Assembly (NCBI RefSeq): GCF_002256285.1
Contig: NZ_NKJE01000021.1
Coordinates: forward strand, 1 to 64,000
Length of the DNA stretch: 64,000 nucleotides
Source of the DNA: Flavobacterium sp. BFFFF1
Lineage (GTDB): Bacteria; Bacteroidota; Bacteroidia; Flavobacteriales; Flavobacteriaceae
Direction of reading: 5' to 3'
In this document: positions 27,661-35,748 of the stretch, one piece after another
Layout of the letters: each line of letters starts with the position of its first letter
Numbering within the stretch: position 1 is the first letter of the stretch
Program-made: the position numbers and the translations under genes
Notes under the pieces: generated by a model
Database searches by the model: none
Seen by the model: only the letters and a program-made list of their open reading frames with translations
What the model was told of the DNA's origin: nothing

Positions 27661-28365
27661 ATGAATTGTATTGTAATTGACGACGAAGAAATGGCACGTG
27701 CCATCATCGGGCAAATGATTGAAAAAAATCCGCAATTGACTTTGTCTGAATCGTTTTCGAATGCAATGCAAGCCATCAAATTCCTCAATCAACAGGATGT
27801 TGACTTGATTTTCCTCGACATCCATATGCCCGACTTTACCGGATTTGATTTTATACAAACCATAAAAAATCCGCCTAAAGTAGTGCTCGTCACTTCCGAT
27901 AAGAACTTTGCTATTGAAGCATTTGAATACGAGTGCATCGTGGATTATCTCGTGAAACCCATCACTGAAGACCGATTTCTTAAAGCGGTTCAAAAGGCGA
28001 GTGCTGCAGCTGCTGCACCGACTGCGGTCACGAAAGTTCCGACTGAAGACAATGCCAACGAGTTTTACATCAACATCGACCGCCGACTGATTAAAATTGA
28101 ATTTGCTGCCGTAAACGTGGTCGAAGCCAAAGGTGATTACATTCACATCAAAACCGAAGGTAAAAATTACGTCGTGCACTCTACGCTTAAAAAAATTGAA
28201 GACAAATTACCCAAAGATTTGTTCCTGAAAGTGCACCGGTCGTTTATCATCAACACCAAAAAAATCATCGACATCGAGGACAACAGCGTCCTGATTGGTA
28301 AAGATGTAATCCCCGTAAGCCGGGCCAATCGTCCTGAATTAATGAATCGGCTGAATTTACTCTGA
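27661..28365 (+). CDS. LytTR-family response regulator
   Basis: 234 residues. REC domain 1-120: D7-D8 acidic pair, phosphoacceptor D53 in FLDIHMPDFTGFD, conserved T/S (VTSD) and K in YLVKPI. A short Ala/Pro/Thr linker (~122-135) leads to a LytTR DNA-binding domain (~140-234): VVEAKGDYIHIKT, LFLKVHRSFIINTKKI, VIPVSRANR. LytTR proteins bind tandem direct repeats spaced two helical turns. That is exactly the pattern found at five promoters here, including this operon's own. As last gene of the operon, 12 bp after the HPt gene, it is the likely transcriptional output of the phosphorelay. Confidence 0.93.
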   Translation: MNCIVIDDEEMARAIIGQMIEKNPQLTLSESFSNAMQAIKFLNQQDVDLIFLDIHMPDFTGFDFIQTIKNPPKVVLVTSDKNFAIEAFEYECIVDYLVKPITEDRFLKAVQKASAAAAAPTAVTKVPTEDNANEFYINIDRRLIKIEFAAVNVVEAKGDYIHIKTEGKNYVVHSTLKKIEDKLPKDLFLKVHRSFIINTKKIIDIEDNSVLIGKDVIPVSRANRPELMNRLNLL

Positions 28366-28390
28366 ATCCGTCATCTAAGGAAAACTGCTT

Positions 28391-28457
28391 TTGGTCGACA
28401 CTTCCGGCTGCGTTTGTCTAATATTAAAAAAATCCGGAAAGCGACCCACTAGATTTG
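28391..28457 (+). promoter_or_regulatory. Promoter P2: two LytTR-like boxes and -7 element (DUF4114 secreted protein)
   Basis: Boxes TTGGTCGA (28391-28398) and TTTGTCTA (28413-28420) are 22 bp apart. The second ends 29 bp before TAGATTTG (28450-28457), an exact -7 match, and the start codon is 23 bp further on. The same spacing rule as P1, P3, P4 and P5. Confidence 0.7.
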
Positions 28458-28480
28458 TCTCATAATTAAATAAATGAATT

Positions 28481-30916
28481 ATGAAAACAATTTTAGCTAC
28501 GATGGCGTGTCTCTTTTGCGCAATCAACTACGGACAGACTTTCCAGTATCTGGGCCCTTACACTGCCGATGGAACACCACTTTATTTTGATCCAAGCGAT
28601 GTAATCACGCCGGCGACCCTTTCGCTGGTAAGCAATTCACTTCCAGAAAATTACCCTGTTCCCATTTACAATCCCCAGTACATTTCGTCAGGCTATGGGA
28701 CAGACATTATCGTCGACAGTCTCGCAGATGTGTGGGTAACATTCGTAAGCGAAGGTGCCGGATATCGAAATGTCCTGGGGTTTTACACTTATGACATTAA
28801 TAATCCACCGACAACAGCACCAACGGCAAGTCAGATTACCATCATTTTTCCAAACGTTTCCGGAGCGGGCAGTGGTGGTTCCTTATTGGCCGGAAATAAA
28901 GTGAAAATCGGCACATTTCCCGCCGGAACGGGTATAGGCTGGGTATTGCTGGCAAACGGATGGAATGGCACTCAGGTTACTAATGGCAGCTGGCGTCTGT
29001 TCTCTAATCCGGATTTCAACCCGGAAGCCACGTCTTCATTACGGCAGCATAACGTATTGCTCAACGACCCCGATAATCAGCGTGTGATTTTGGGCTTTGA
29101 AGATATCCGCCGAGACAACGGCGGCTGTGATAACGATTTTAATGATGCCGTATTTTATATTACATCGAATCCATATGAAGCGCTTCGCTCCACCAATCTG
29201 GCCGACGTGAGTTCCGCAGCCGATGTCAGTTCCGGAAATAATGGTGGCTTGGAAAGCAAAGGCGATTTAGCGACCTTGATCGCAAAGCGTAATTTCAACA
29301 GAATCAAGAACAACGCGTTCGCCGACCGTAAAGTGAAGCAGACGACTTTCTCAAAGCTTCAGGGCATGCAGTTGCGTTCCGGGAACCAAACCAATTTTGC
29401 TGCCTTGCTGCCTGATACCGGAATGTTTGGCAATGAAACCACCTACGTGTCCAGTCCGACGGATTTAATTGGAATTACGAATGCCAACCAAGTGTACTCC
29501 GTCGATTACTATCAAGGCGAAACAAGGGTCGCTGCGGTTTTGGCAACCACCACCACAAATGGAATTTATGGCCATTCCAAAGCAATTTGTGACCGATTGA
29601 ATAACAGTACGCTCGAAGACGTCAGGACAATAAATCTAAACGGTTTTGAGATCATCATGGTTAAAATTAAAAGGGCCAATGGCGCGATTGAGTATGCTTT
29701 GAATTTTTCGATTCAGCAATCAGATACTGAAAATACTTTGCACAGTTATTGGAATATTGCACAATACCCATCGGGCGACTATACTAATTTCCAGGTTTGG
29801 GGCAGTTCAATGGGCGAGGTTTGCAGCATTACAAATTATATTATAGCACAGTACCAGGCTCAGGGGACCTTGGCTTCCGTGGCGGTTTCAGATCGGATTC
29901 CGAGCGTTTTCGTGAGGAACGGATATTATAAGAATGGTACAATGCATTTATCAATCATCAATAAATCGGGAGCGACATCAATGCTTTTAGAGGGAAATAA
30001 AAGAACCACCGAGTTGGCAAATTTAGAAGGTATTTCCCAAACTATTTCTTTATCGAATGATTATCTGCAGGAACTGGATTTGAGTTTGGGCGGTTTGTTT
30101 GACTTCGGATTCTCCATAACAGGAAGCAATTCCCCGCAGCAGGATGCCTTATATATGGCAGATGGTCCATGGGGCTTGGATTATGCTGAGGCCGAAACGA
30201 CGATTGCGAATTTTCAAATCAGCAATCCTCCCGCAGCTGCCGCTGTTGATGCTTATGCCATTGAAAGAAATGTAACAGTAAGCGGACAGGTATTGGGGAC
30301 ATTAAACATCTTTAGGAACATACTGCCCGGCGAATTGACCTTTGACGCGTCTGAGTACGCTGCCGTGGGCTTCTCCGTACAAAATGCGCTTCCCATTGAA
30401 GTCGTATTGGTGACCGAAAACACTACAGACTGGAGTAACCGCCTGCGTTTTCAGATTCCGGCACATACTTCAATGCATGAAATGGCGATTGCATTGGCAG
30501 ATTTCACGAACAATTCAGGAGACCATTTCAATAATGAGAAAATTAAAGGATTTGTATTTTCGATTGCCGGAAATTATACGACATTCCAGGATTTTACTGC
30601 CTCAATATCAAACCTTGCGTTGAAGACAGCAGCCGCTACGCTGGGAATCACAACGCCCGAAGCGTTTGGCACTGCAAAATTGTACAGTTACCCAAATCCG
30701 TGTCAGGGTATGACGACGCTAGTGTTGCCGCAAACAACTGCTAAAGCTGAAGTGAGCATTGTGGATTTGACAGGCAAAATATTAAAAAGACAGACTTCTC
30801 AGGCCAATACCCGTGAAATAACAGTGCCATTAGACGGTATTGCCAAAGGAATGTACTTTTTTGAGGTCATCACGGCCGAAAATCAGCAATATCAAACGAA
30901 GTTTTTAGTAAACTAA
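28481..30916 (+). CDS. Secreted DUF4114-type protein with T9SS type A sorting signal
   Basis: 811 residues. Signal peptide MKTILATMACLFCAINYGQ (cleavage after about residue 18). A region at ~70-230 ending FEDIRRDNGGCDNDFNDAVFYI resembles DUF4114, whose Asp/Asn-rich loop may bind calcium. The middle region (~240-660) is unassigned but includes repeated beta-rich segments. The C-terminal domain starts YSYPNPCQGMTTLVL and ends YFFEVITAENQQYQTKFLVN, a T9SS type A signal. A T9SS cargo, possibly a matrix or surface protein. Its promoter carries the same tandem boxes as the NO-sensing operon directly upstream, so it is probably a target of that system. A terminator follows. Confidence 0.82.
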   Translation: MKTILATMACLFCAINYGQTFQYLGPYTADGTPLYFDPSDVITPATLSLVSNSLPENYPVPIYNPQYISSGYGTDIIVDSLADVWVTFVSEGAGYRNVLGFYTYDINNPPTTAPTASQITIIFPNVSGAGSGGSLLAGNKVKIGTFPAGTGIGWVLLANGWNGTQVTNGSWRLFSNPDFNPEATSSLRQHNVLLNDPDNQRVILGFEDIRRDNGGCDNDFNDAVFYITSNPYEALRSTNLADVSSAADVSSGNNGGLESKGDLATLIAKRNFNRIKNNAFADRKVKQTTFSKLQGMQLRSGNQTNFAALLPDTGMFGNETTYVSSPTDLIGITNANQVYSVDYYQGETRVAAVLATTTTNGIYGHSKAICDRLNNSTLEDVRTINLNGFEIIMVKIKRANGAIEYALNFSIQQSDTENTLHSYWNIAQYPSGDYTNFQVWGSSMGEVCSITNYIIAQYQAQGTLASVAVSDRIPSVFVRNGYYKNGTMHLSIINKSGATSMLLEGNKRTTELANLEGISQTISLSNDYLQELDLSLGGLFDFGFSITGSNSPQQDALYMADGPWGLDYAEAETTIANFQISNPPAAAAVDAYAIERNVTVSGQVLGTLNIFRNILPGELTFDASEYAAVGFSVQNALPIEVVLVTENTTDWSNRLRFQIPAHTSMHEMAIALADFTNNSGDHFNNEKIKGFVFSIAGNYTTFQDFTASISNLALKTAAATLGITTPEAFGTAKLYSYPNPCQGMTTLVLPQTTAKAEVSIVDLTGKILKRQTSQANTREITVPLDGIAKGMYFFEVITAENQQYQTKFLVN

Positions 30917-30936
30917 TTGTCCCCAATCTATTCCTG

Positions 30937-30970
30937 AAAAAGGCTGTCAGCAATGGCGGCCTTTTTCTTT
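30937..30970 (+). terminator. Intrinsic terminator after the DUF4114 gene
   Basis: Stem AAAAAGGC / GCCTTTTT with a 14-nt loop that can pair further, followed by CTTTTT, 20 bp after the stop codon. Confidence 0.75.
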
Positions 30971-31225
30971 TATAAAAGCCCGCGGCTTTAGGTTTTGAAT
31001 ATTGGCAGGTCGGTAGATAACTATGTCGATTTTCCCACCTACTCTGTCTGATGCCCATTAACACAGATTTGGCATAAATTACTACTCAATTTGAGTTTGT
31101 TGTTATTACCCTATGACCACAAGGTTTTCGCAATGGAAATGTCATTTAATACCTGTCGAATTTACCTTATTTATAACTTTTGTGGTTTACTATGTTATAA
31201 CTTCATCTAATAGAAATCAAAATAG
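30971..31225. other. Gene-free AT-rich spacer
   Basis: About 255 bp between the DUF4114 terminator and the terminator of the AT-rich insert. It holds one short hairpin (AAAGCC CGC GGCTTT, near 30975-30990). I see no tRNA, ORF or clear attachment repeat here. Confidence 0.4.
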
Positions 31226-31247
31226 AAGCCCCAGTCAGGGGCTTTAA
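31226..31247 (-). terminator. Intrinsic terminator of the toxin-antitoxin-chaperone-like operon
   Basis: Minus-strand stem AAGCCCC-TGACT-GGGGCTT followed by CTATTTT, about 22 bp after the SecB-like stop codon. Confidence 0.75.
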
Positions 31248-31268
31248 ATAACTTATAGTTTCCTTAGT

Positions 31269-31769
31269 CTAGACATTAGTTTCATCTTCTACATTTACAT
31301 TAATTGGTTCTTCCCAATGTATGATTATATCTTCAGTTATAATCTCGGTAGGATGCATCAATGGTACAAAGTAACCATTTAAACGCGTACCTTCAGTCTT
31401 TGTGTGTAATATCCCGCGGGCGGTTCCGATACAAATTCCTAACAGATGGGCTGCAGTGCCGTGGTCCAACTTAATCAAATTAGTTTTTGGATTAAAAATG
31501 GATTTCCATGATTCTTCTTCCACACCAAAATGCAATGCAGGCTCTACAATCAACATAGTTTTTTCATTGCAGCTTAATTCGAATGAAAAGACAACTGCAA
31601 TAGCTTGTTTATTAGCATCTACACCAAATTTTACACCAATATTAGTGTATATTTCACTGTCATCATCACCTTTACCTATATTAAGCGGGCAGTTGTCATC
31701 AAATATGGCAAATCGATCCGTTGTTACTTTTAGCAGGTATGTATAGAGGGGTTGTTTTTTTGTGGCCAT
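31269..31769 (-). CDS. SecB-like chaperone of a putative TAC module
   Basis: 166 residues, from ATG 31769 (MATKKQPL), overlapping the HTH gene by 40 bp. The beta-rich N-terminal half (LLKVTTDRFAIFDDN ... AVVFSFELSCNEKTMLIVE) and later HGTAAHLLGICIGTARGILHTKTEG then YFVPLMHPTE match the layout of SecB-like proteins (SecB has LPP...R...at this position). The acidic C-terminus (NVNVEDETNV) also fits. In toxin-antitoxin-chaperone systems a SecB-like protein protects the antitoxin through its C-terminal addiction region. The similarity is by eye; the alternative is an unknown protein co-occurring with the antitoxin. Confidence 0.5.
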   Translation of the reverse strand: MATKKQPLYTYLLKVTTDRFAIFDDNCPLNIGKGDDDSEIYTNIGVKFGVDANKQAIAVVFSFELSCNEKTMLIVEPALHFGVEEESWKSIFNPKTNLIKLDHGTAAHLLGICIGTARGILHTKTEGTRLNGYFVPLMHPTEIITEDIIIHWEEPINVNVEDETNV

Positions 31770-32245
31770 AACTGTTGGGCGGTAAAGTGTTTTAAATTAT
31801 GATTGGATGGTCGCATTTCAGTCGGTTTTTGTGCAATATATGGTTTGGGTTGATTTCTCGCATAACTCGAGAGTTTACTTATTTCCACCGGATGATCCAT
31901 ATAAATGTACTTAAATATAACCTTTTTAGGTTGCACGTCGAAATCTTTAGGTACTTCAAGTAATTTTATACCTAATAGCCTTCCAAATTTATTAGCGCTA
32001 TTAATAGTCAAATTTTGTTTTCCTTTTAATAGCTTACTAATATATTGGGGTGATACATCGAACAATTCTCCTAATTGCTTTTGAGAAAGATTTTTTGTTT
32101 TCATTGCCCTTAAAATTTTAACGGCGATTGAGAATGCTACATCTAAATCTTCCTCATTTTGTACCCTTGCTTTAGCTTCCTTTATCCAATCTTTATCTAC
32201 TTTGGAATTTTTTAAAAGCTTTTCTCTGATACTTTCTTTGTTCAT
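31730..32245 (-). CDS. XRE-family HTH protein (HigA-like antitoxin with C-terminal extension)
   Basis: 171 residues. Residues ~45-95 form a lambda-repressor-like HTH: NLSQKQLGELFDVSPQYISKLLKGKQNLTI, the arrangement of HigA antitoxins. The extension after ~100 (VIFKYIYMDHPVEISKLSSYARNQPKPYIA and onward) has many aromatic and basic residues and no known domain, which could be a chaperone-addiction segment. It lies 38 bp downstream of the putative toxin stop and overlaps the SecB-like gene, consistent with a three-gene operon. Probably autoregulates the promoter upstream of 32796. Confidence 0.72.
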   Translation of the reverse strand: MNKESIREKLLKNSKVDKDWIKEAKARVQNEEDLDVAFSIAVKILRAMKTKNLSQKQLGELFDVSPQYISKLLKGKQNLTINSANKFGRLLGIKLLEVPKDFDVQPKKVIFKYIYMDHPVEISKLSSYARNQPKPYIAQKPTEMRPSNHNLKHFTAQQLWPQKNNPSIHTC

Positions 32246-32283
32246 GAATTTGTTTTGTGTTAAGTTTTCGAATTTTTAAATTC

Positions 32284-32796
32284 TTAAGTGTTTAAATAAT
32301 TTTTCGTGATTTTTAACTTTCTCAACTCAAGTTTTAAGTGATCGCGATCATTCATTGTAGGTGTTAGTTTAATGCCACCGCCGCTTATGACATACAAATT
32401 AGGTTCTGGTTCTACCGCATATATTCTAAGCCAATTGTGCTTGGAAAGCCCTTTACCCTTATTCAATTCCAATGTACTACTCACGTAAGTATCACCCAAT
32501 GGCTCAAAATATTTCAATAGATTTCTTTCAGGGTCTTGTGGGGTATTTGCTAAATCTAAAATTTTTTTCTCCATCCATTTTGCTTGATTTCTAGTTTTTT
32601 CTATGGCTTCATCGACAGAAATATAACCCCAGATTGCGGATTTTAAATCATTTTCATGTTCGCTAAAAAAACGATGCAAAAATTCTGGATCGTTCCAATT
32701 CAAAAAGAGCTTTCGAAATTCATTGTACTCTTCATTTTCAAATTGAACTGAATACAGGCTGTCTTCCACAATGCTAAAGGTATCAACTATTTTCAT
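32284..32796 (-). CDS. Putative toxin of the TAC-like module (HigB/RelE-like, uncertain)
   Basis: 170 residues from ATG 32796 (MKIVDTFS); a TTG at 32805 is in frame and less likely. No signal or membrane segment. The C-terminal half (LNKGKGLSKHNWLRIYAVEPEPNLYVISGGGIKLTP, then MNDRDHLKLELRKL) resembles proteins that precede XRE antitoxins in Bacteroidota and has the basic/aromatic beta-strand pattern of HigB/RelE toxins. The N-terminal ~90 residues are helical and acidic. The family could not be named with certainty; the toxin role rests mainly on gene order (toxin first, antitoxin second, chaperone third). Confidence 0.5.
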   Translation of the reverse strand: MKIVDTFSIVEDSLYSVQFENEEYNEFRKLFLNWNDPEFLHRFFSEHENDLKSAIWGYISVDEAIEKTRNQAKWMEKKILDLANTPQDPERNLLKYFEPLGDTYVSSTLELNKGKGLSKHNWLRIYAVEPEPNLYVISGGGIKLTPTMNDRDHLKLELRKLKITKNYLNT

Positions 32797-32805
32797 AAAA
32801 ATCAA

Positions 32806-33193
32806 CCTGTAAGTTTATTTTTTGCAAATATTTATCATTTTGAAGAAATAACCTAATTTTAATAGAACTATTTTAATAAGATAGTCGGACTTGTAGTTAC
32901 CTAATCTTTTAATAAAGAAAAAAACACTTAGTTATGAGTCAATAATTATAAAAAATAATTTCTGACATTTGCTATAAAGAGATTATACTTGTCCAAAATA
33001 AAAAGCCCACAATGGTGGGCTTAAGCTTAAAGGCTGCTATAGTGACTATATAGTGGTTTTCCACCTGTGCCAGATTCTCTGTTCTCTCGTTCAATGTTGT
33101 TTTATGATAACATAACAAATTTAAAATCTACATAAAATTATTAGTAAATCATTTTTCTTCGCAAACTTGATTATTAAAAGTTATCAACAGTAG
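32806..33193. other. AT-rich intergenic region carrying a terminator
   Basis: About 390 bp between the TAC-like operon start and the end of the TPR/barrel gene. It contains the terminator at 32998-33022 and a very AT-rich stretch (32820-32995) that presumably holds the toxin-antitoxin promoter. No ORF or RNA gene recognised. Confidence 0.45.
32998..33022 (-). terminator. Intrinsic terminator of the TPR/beta-barrel gene
   Basis: Minus-strand stem AAGCCCAC-CATT-GTGGGCTT followed by TTTATTTT. It lies about 170 bp past the stop of the TPR/barrel gene, which is the nearest minus-strand gene upstream. Confidence 0.65.
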
Positions 33194-35260
33194 TTATCTA
33201 CTAACTTGCCTAAATATTGGTTTTGGACAAAAGAGCCATTTCAGGCGAAGCCCAATTTCAGTATAGGTGAATCCTGCAACGGAAGCCGATGCGATGTTAC
33301 TTTTACCACCGTAAATGTTTGCCAAAAACCGGTCTGAAAGCTTGTAACCAAAACGCAATTGGATGCGATAGGTGACCTGTTTGTCATTGTCTTCAATGTA
33401 CTGATATCCCGCAGCGGCATTCGCATTATAAAAAACACTTTTAGAGGTGGTGATCATTTCGTCTTTCAGGAAATCCACGAAAATCTCGTAGGCGTTGAAC
33501 TTCTTCGGACTAAAATAAATGGTTGGCAACTGGTCTTTAAATGAAATGAACTGGTAGTTGAATCCTGTTTTCAAAACAGGCTTGGAAAGTATGTTGTAAT
33601 AAAGCGAAGTGAATAATAAATTTCTCTTGTTATTGTCCGTTTGGGTGGTGTAATAGTATTGTGTAAACCAACCCAGATTGACGTTGGTGCCGATATTGTA
33701 ATTCAAGTAATAATTATTTGCAGCGATTTGCTGGTCGATCAGGTCGGTATTGAAATTTTGTAATTCGCGCTTGTATCCAATTTCCAAGTCCTGCAATTTA
33801 TAGGGTTTTATCTTAAAATAGGCTGCAACCAACGCTTCGGTATAATTACTTGAGGTAGACGAAGCAGATGTCACTCCGATTTCTGTATTAAAACTGATTT
33901 TAGGATGAAATTTATATCCTACGCCAGCCAGGAAATCATTCGATTCTGCCTTGATATTGGTATTCTTGTTTCCGGTTTTCCGAAATTGGTACGTGGTATT
34001 CACCGACCATTTTGTGGAAAGAGGAACGGTAACCAAAGTTCTGGATGTTACCGCCGTATTGTTGCCATTGTCAAATGAGTAGCTTAATTTTTCTTCAACA
34101 GAAGGCGTATGCTCCTGGTTTAATTTCTTCAGGAAATTCGTCGCATCGTTCTGTCCCGGGAAAATATCAAGCGTCGTTTTCACTGCGGCATAGGCTTTAT
34201 CGATTTCTCCGGATGCATAATAGGCGTTTGCAACACCGAGATTTCCGTCGAAAGAACTTTTATCACTGCTCAATATGCTTTCATAATATTGGATGCTGTC
34301 TTTGAAATCACTTTTATAAATGGATAGGGTAGCAGCCAGCGCCAATAGCCAGTTTTCATTGCCGTATTGGGCGTTGAGCGTCTTGATTTCGGCGTCGGCG
34401 GCTTTGAATTTTTTATTCCAGATTAGCGCCTGTACATAACGCTCCGAGGCTTGTTTTTTTAGGTTTTGATCGGTCACAGCTTTTGCCGCTTCCACAGCTT
34501 TTTCGGCAGTCAACAGCGCCATCTTGTCGTTTCCATCAATATGTTCTATTAAGGCCAGGCCGTTTAAAGACAACACCGAATCACCAGCAGCAAGTAAACT
34601 GTAAGTTGCCTTGCCCTTTGCAATGTCTTTTGTAATCAGGTATAGGTTTGCTTTGTTGAGCAGTGTTTCTTTGTCATTCGGAAAATCGGAGAGGATTTCG
34701 TTATAGAAAGCCTCCGCTTCAGCATATTTTTTTTCCTTAACCTTGTCGTTCGCATAACCCAGTTTGATGTACTTCCTGGATATTAATGCGCCGGGATTTG
34801 CGGGAGACAATTCCAGGGCGGTATTCACCTGGGCCAGCGCGTCAGGAAATTCTTTCAGATTGGATAAGGTATTGGCAAAACCCAGGTGTGCCACGAAATT
34901 TGTTGGATTATTGCGAACCAAATTGCTGTACACTCCTTTCGCTTCTGAAAATTTCTTGTTCCACAGCAAGGCTTCTGCATGGTTTAATTCGATTTCGAGA
35001 TCGCCGGGGTATTCCTTCATCAAATCGACAAACATCTGCAATGCCTGTTCAGGTTGGTTGTTTAACCCGACCGCCCTGGCATAGCACAATCGCGCCGTTT
35101 TATTGGTTGGATAGTCTTTTAAAATGCCTTTAAAGAAAATCTCGGCTTTGCTAAACTCGCCTTTTTCAAGATTGCTAAAACCTTCATTCATGTTTTGGGC
35201 ATAACTTAAACCACTAATACTAATGAAGAAAAGAAGGATGGCCCGATGTAATAATTTCAT
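33194..35260 (-). CDS. TPR plus outer-membrane beta-barrel protein (probable polysaccharide export)
   Basis: 688 residues from ATG 35260 (MKLLHRAILLFFISISGLSYAQ, a signal peptide); the 14-residue extension upstream is rejected. Residues ~25-420 are about ten TPR units (for example GEFSKAEIFFKGILKDYPTN, FPDALAQVNTALELSPANPGAL). The last ~270 residues alternate polar and hydrophobic residues in about 14-16 strands (SYSFDNGNN, TTYQFRKTGN, LRFGYKLSDRFLANIYGG), a membrane beta-barrel. This TPR-barrel layout is that of PgaA, BcsC and PelB, outer-membrane exporters of polysaccharides. It faces a divergent STAS/flippase operon. The plus-strand box at 35260-35267 overlaps its start codon. Confidence 0.75.
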   Translation of the reverse strand: MKLLHRAILLFFISISGLSYAQNMNEGFSNLEKGEFSKAEIFFKGILKDYPTNKTARLCYARAVGLNNQPEQALQMFVDLMKEYPGDLEIELNHAEALLWNKKFSEAKGVYSNLVRNNPTNFVAHLGFANTLSNLKEFPDALAQVNTALELSPANPGALISRKYIKLGYANDKVKEKKYAEAEAFYNEILSDFPNDKETLLNKANLYLITKDIAKGKATYSLLAAGDSVLSLNGLALIEHIDGNDKMALLTAEKAVEAAKAVTDQNLKKQASERYVQALIWNKKFKAADAEIKTLNAQYGNENWLLALAATLSIYKSDFKDSIQYYESILSSDKSSFDGNLGVANAYYASGEIDKAYAAVKTTLDIFPGQNDATNFLKKLNQEHTPSVEEKLSYSFDNGNNTAVTSRTLVTVPLSTKWSVNTTYQFRKTGNKNTNIKAESNDFLAGVGYKFHPKISFNTEIGVTSASSTSSNYTEALVAAYFKIKPYKLQDLEIGYKRELQNFNTDLIDQQIAANNYYLNYNIGTNVNLGWFTQYYYTTQTDNNKRNLLFTSLYYNILSKPVLKTGFNYQFISFKDQLPTIYFSPKKFNAYEIFVDFLKDEMITTSKSVFYNANAAAGYQYIEDNDKQVTYRIQLRFGYKLSDRFLANIYGGKSNIASASVAGFTYTEIGLRLKWLFCPKPIFRQVSR

Positions 35261-35267
35261 TCGTCGA
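35260..35267 (+). promoter_or_regulatory. Isolated extra LytTR-like box overlapping the TPR/barrel start codon
   Basis: TTCGTCGA within CATTCGTCGA (35258-35267) is identical to the core of the promoter P3 box 75 bp away. It is not on the 21-bp grid of P3 and could be coincidental. Confidence 0.3.
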
Positions 35268-35299
35268 TATTGTAATTGATATTGATTGCAAGTTAGGGA

Positions 35300-35307
35300 C
35301 AAACCTA
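35300..35307 (-). promoter_or_regulatory. Probable -7 element of the TPR/barrel gene
   Basis: Minus-strand TAGGTTTG, exact match to TAnnTTTG, 39 bp before the ATG. The near-palindromic P3 box reads TTCGACGA on this strand, 28 bp upstream of it, so one box may serve both directions. Confidence 0.5.
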
Positions 35308-35313
35308 TGATAT

Positions 35314-35380
35314 TTCATCTACACCAAACTTCCATTCGTCGAATATTCTCAAAAAAACTTGCTGGCGCATTGGATATTTG
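35314..35380 (+). promoter_or_regulatory. Promoter P3: two LytTR-like boxes and -7 element (STAS/flippase operon)
   Basis: Boxes TTCATCTA (35314-35321) and TTCGTCGA (35335-35342) are 21 bp apart; the second ends 30 bp before GATATTTG (35373-35380). This places the transcript start near 35387 and therefore decides in favour of the ATG at 35422. Confidence 0.72.
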
Positions 35381-35421
35381 CATCAGAAATCACAAACAAT
35401 ATAAATTTTAAAGTAAATATC

Positions 35422-35724
35422 ATGGCACTACAAATTTTAAACAACGGTGGAATTTTTGAAATCAATGGCGATTTGAATTCGCAAAACGTTTTTTCTCTGA
35501 ACAATCATTTTGAAACCATGTTGGAGCGGTCTAAAATGATTACCATTTCATTGAACAAACTCGCAGATATTGATACCTACGCCATTTCGGCTATTGCTTC
35601 GTTGTACCGGAAAGCGTTAGCGGGCAATAAAGTTTTTTATGTTATCGGGCAGGAAAACCAAAAAATCAGTGAAAAATTCCAAACCCAAAAAATGAGCTAC
35701 CTGTTGCGCCGCGACATCCTTTAA
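35422..35724 (+). CDS. STAS-domain protein (anti-sigma-factor-antagonist-like)
   Basis: 100 residues from ATG 35422; an in-frame extension to 35359 contains the promoter -7 element and is rejected. The fold is a STAS domain: a beta strand GGIFEINGDLNSQN, then SLNNHFETML, ITISLNKLADIDTYAISAIASLYRKAL with the conserved loop where SpoIIAA-like proteins have a phosphorylatable Ser/Thr (here DIDT), and YVIGQENQKISEKF. No kinase partner is seen nearby. Transcribed with the flippase 24 bp downstream, it may regulate polysaccharide assembly by protein contact. Confidence 0.72.
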   Translation: MALQILNNGGIFEINGDLNSQNVFSLNNHFETMLERSKMITISLNKLADIDTYAISAIASLYRKALAGNKVFYVIGQENQKISEKFQTQKMSYLLRRDIL

Positions 35725-35748
35725 TTCTAACCCTTTACCCTTTATCCA

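Noticed and set aside
31000..31100. Possible tRNA or attachment site next to the AT-rich insert
   Set aside because: No cloverleaf and no matching direct repeat at the other side could be found by eye.
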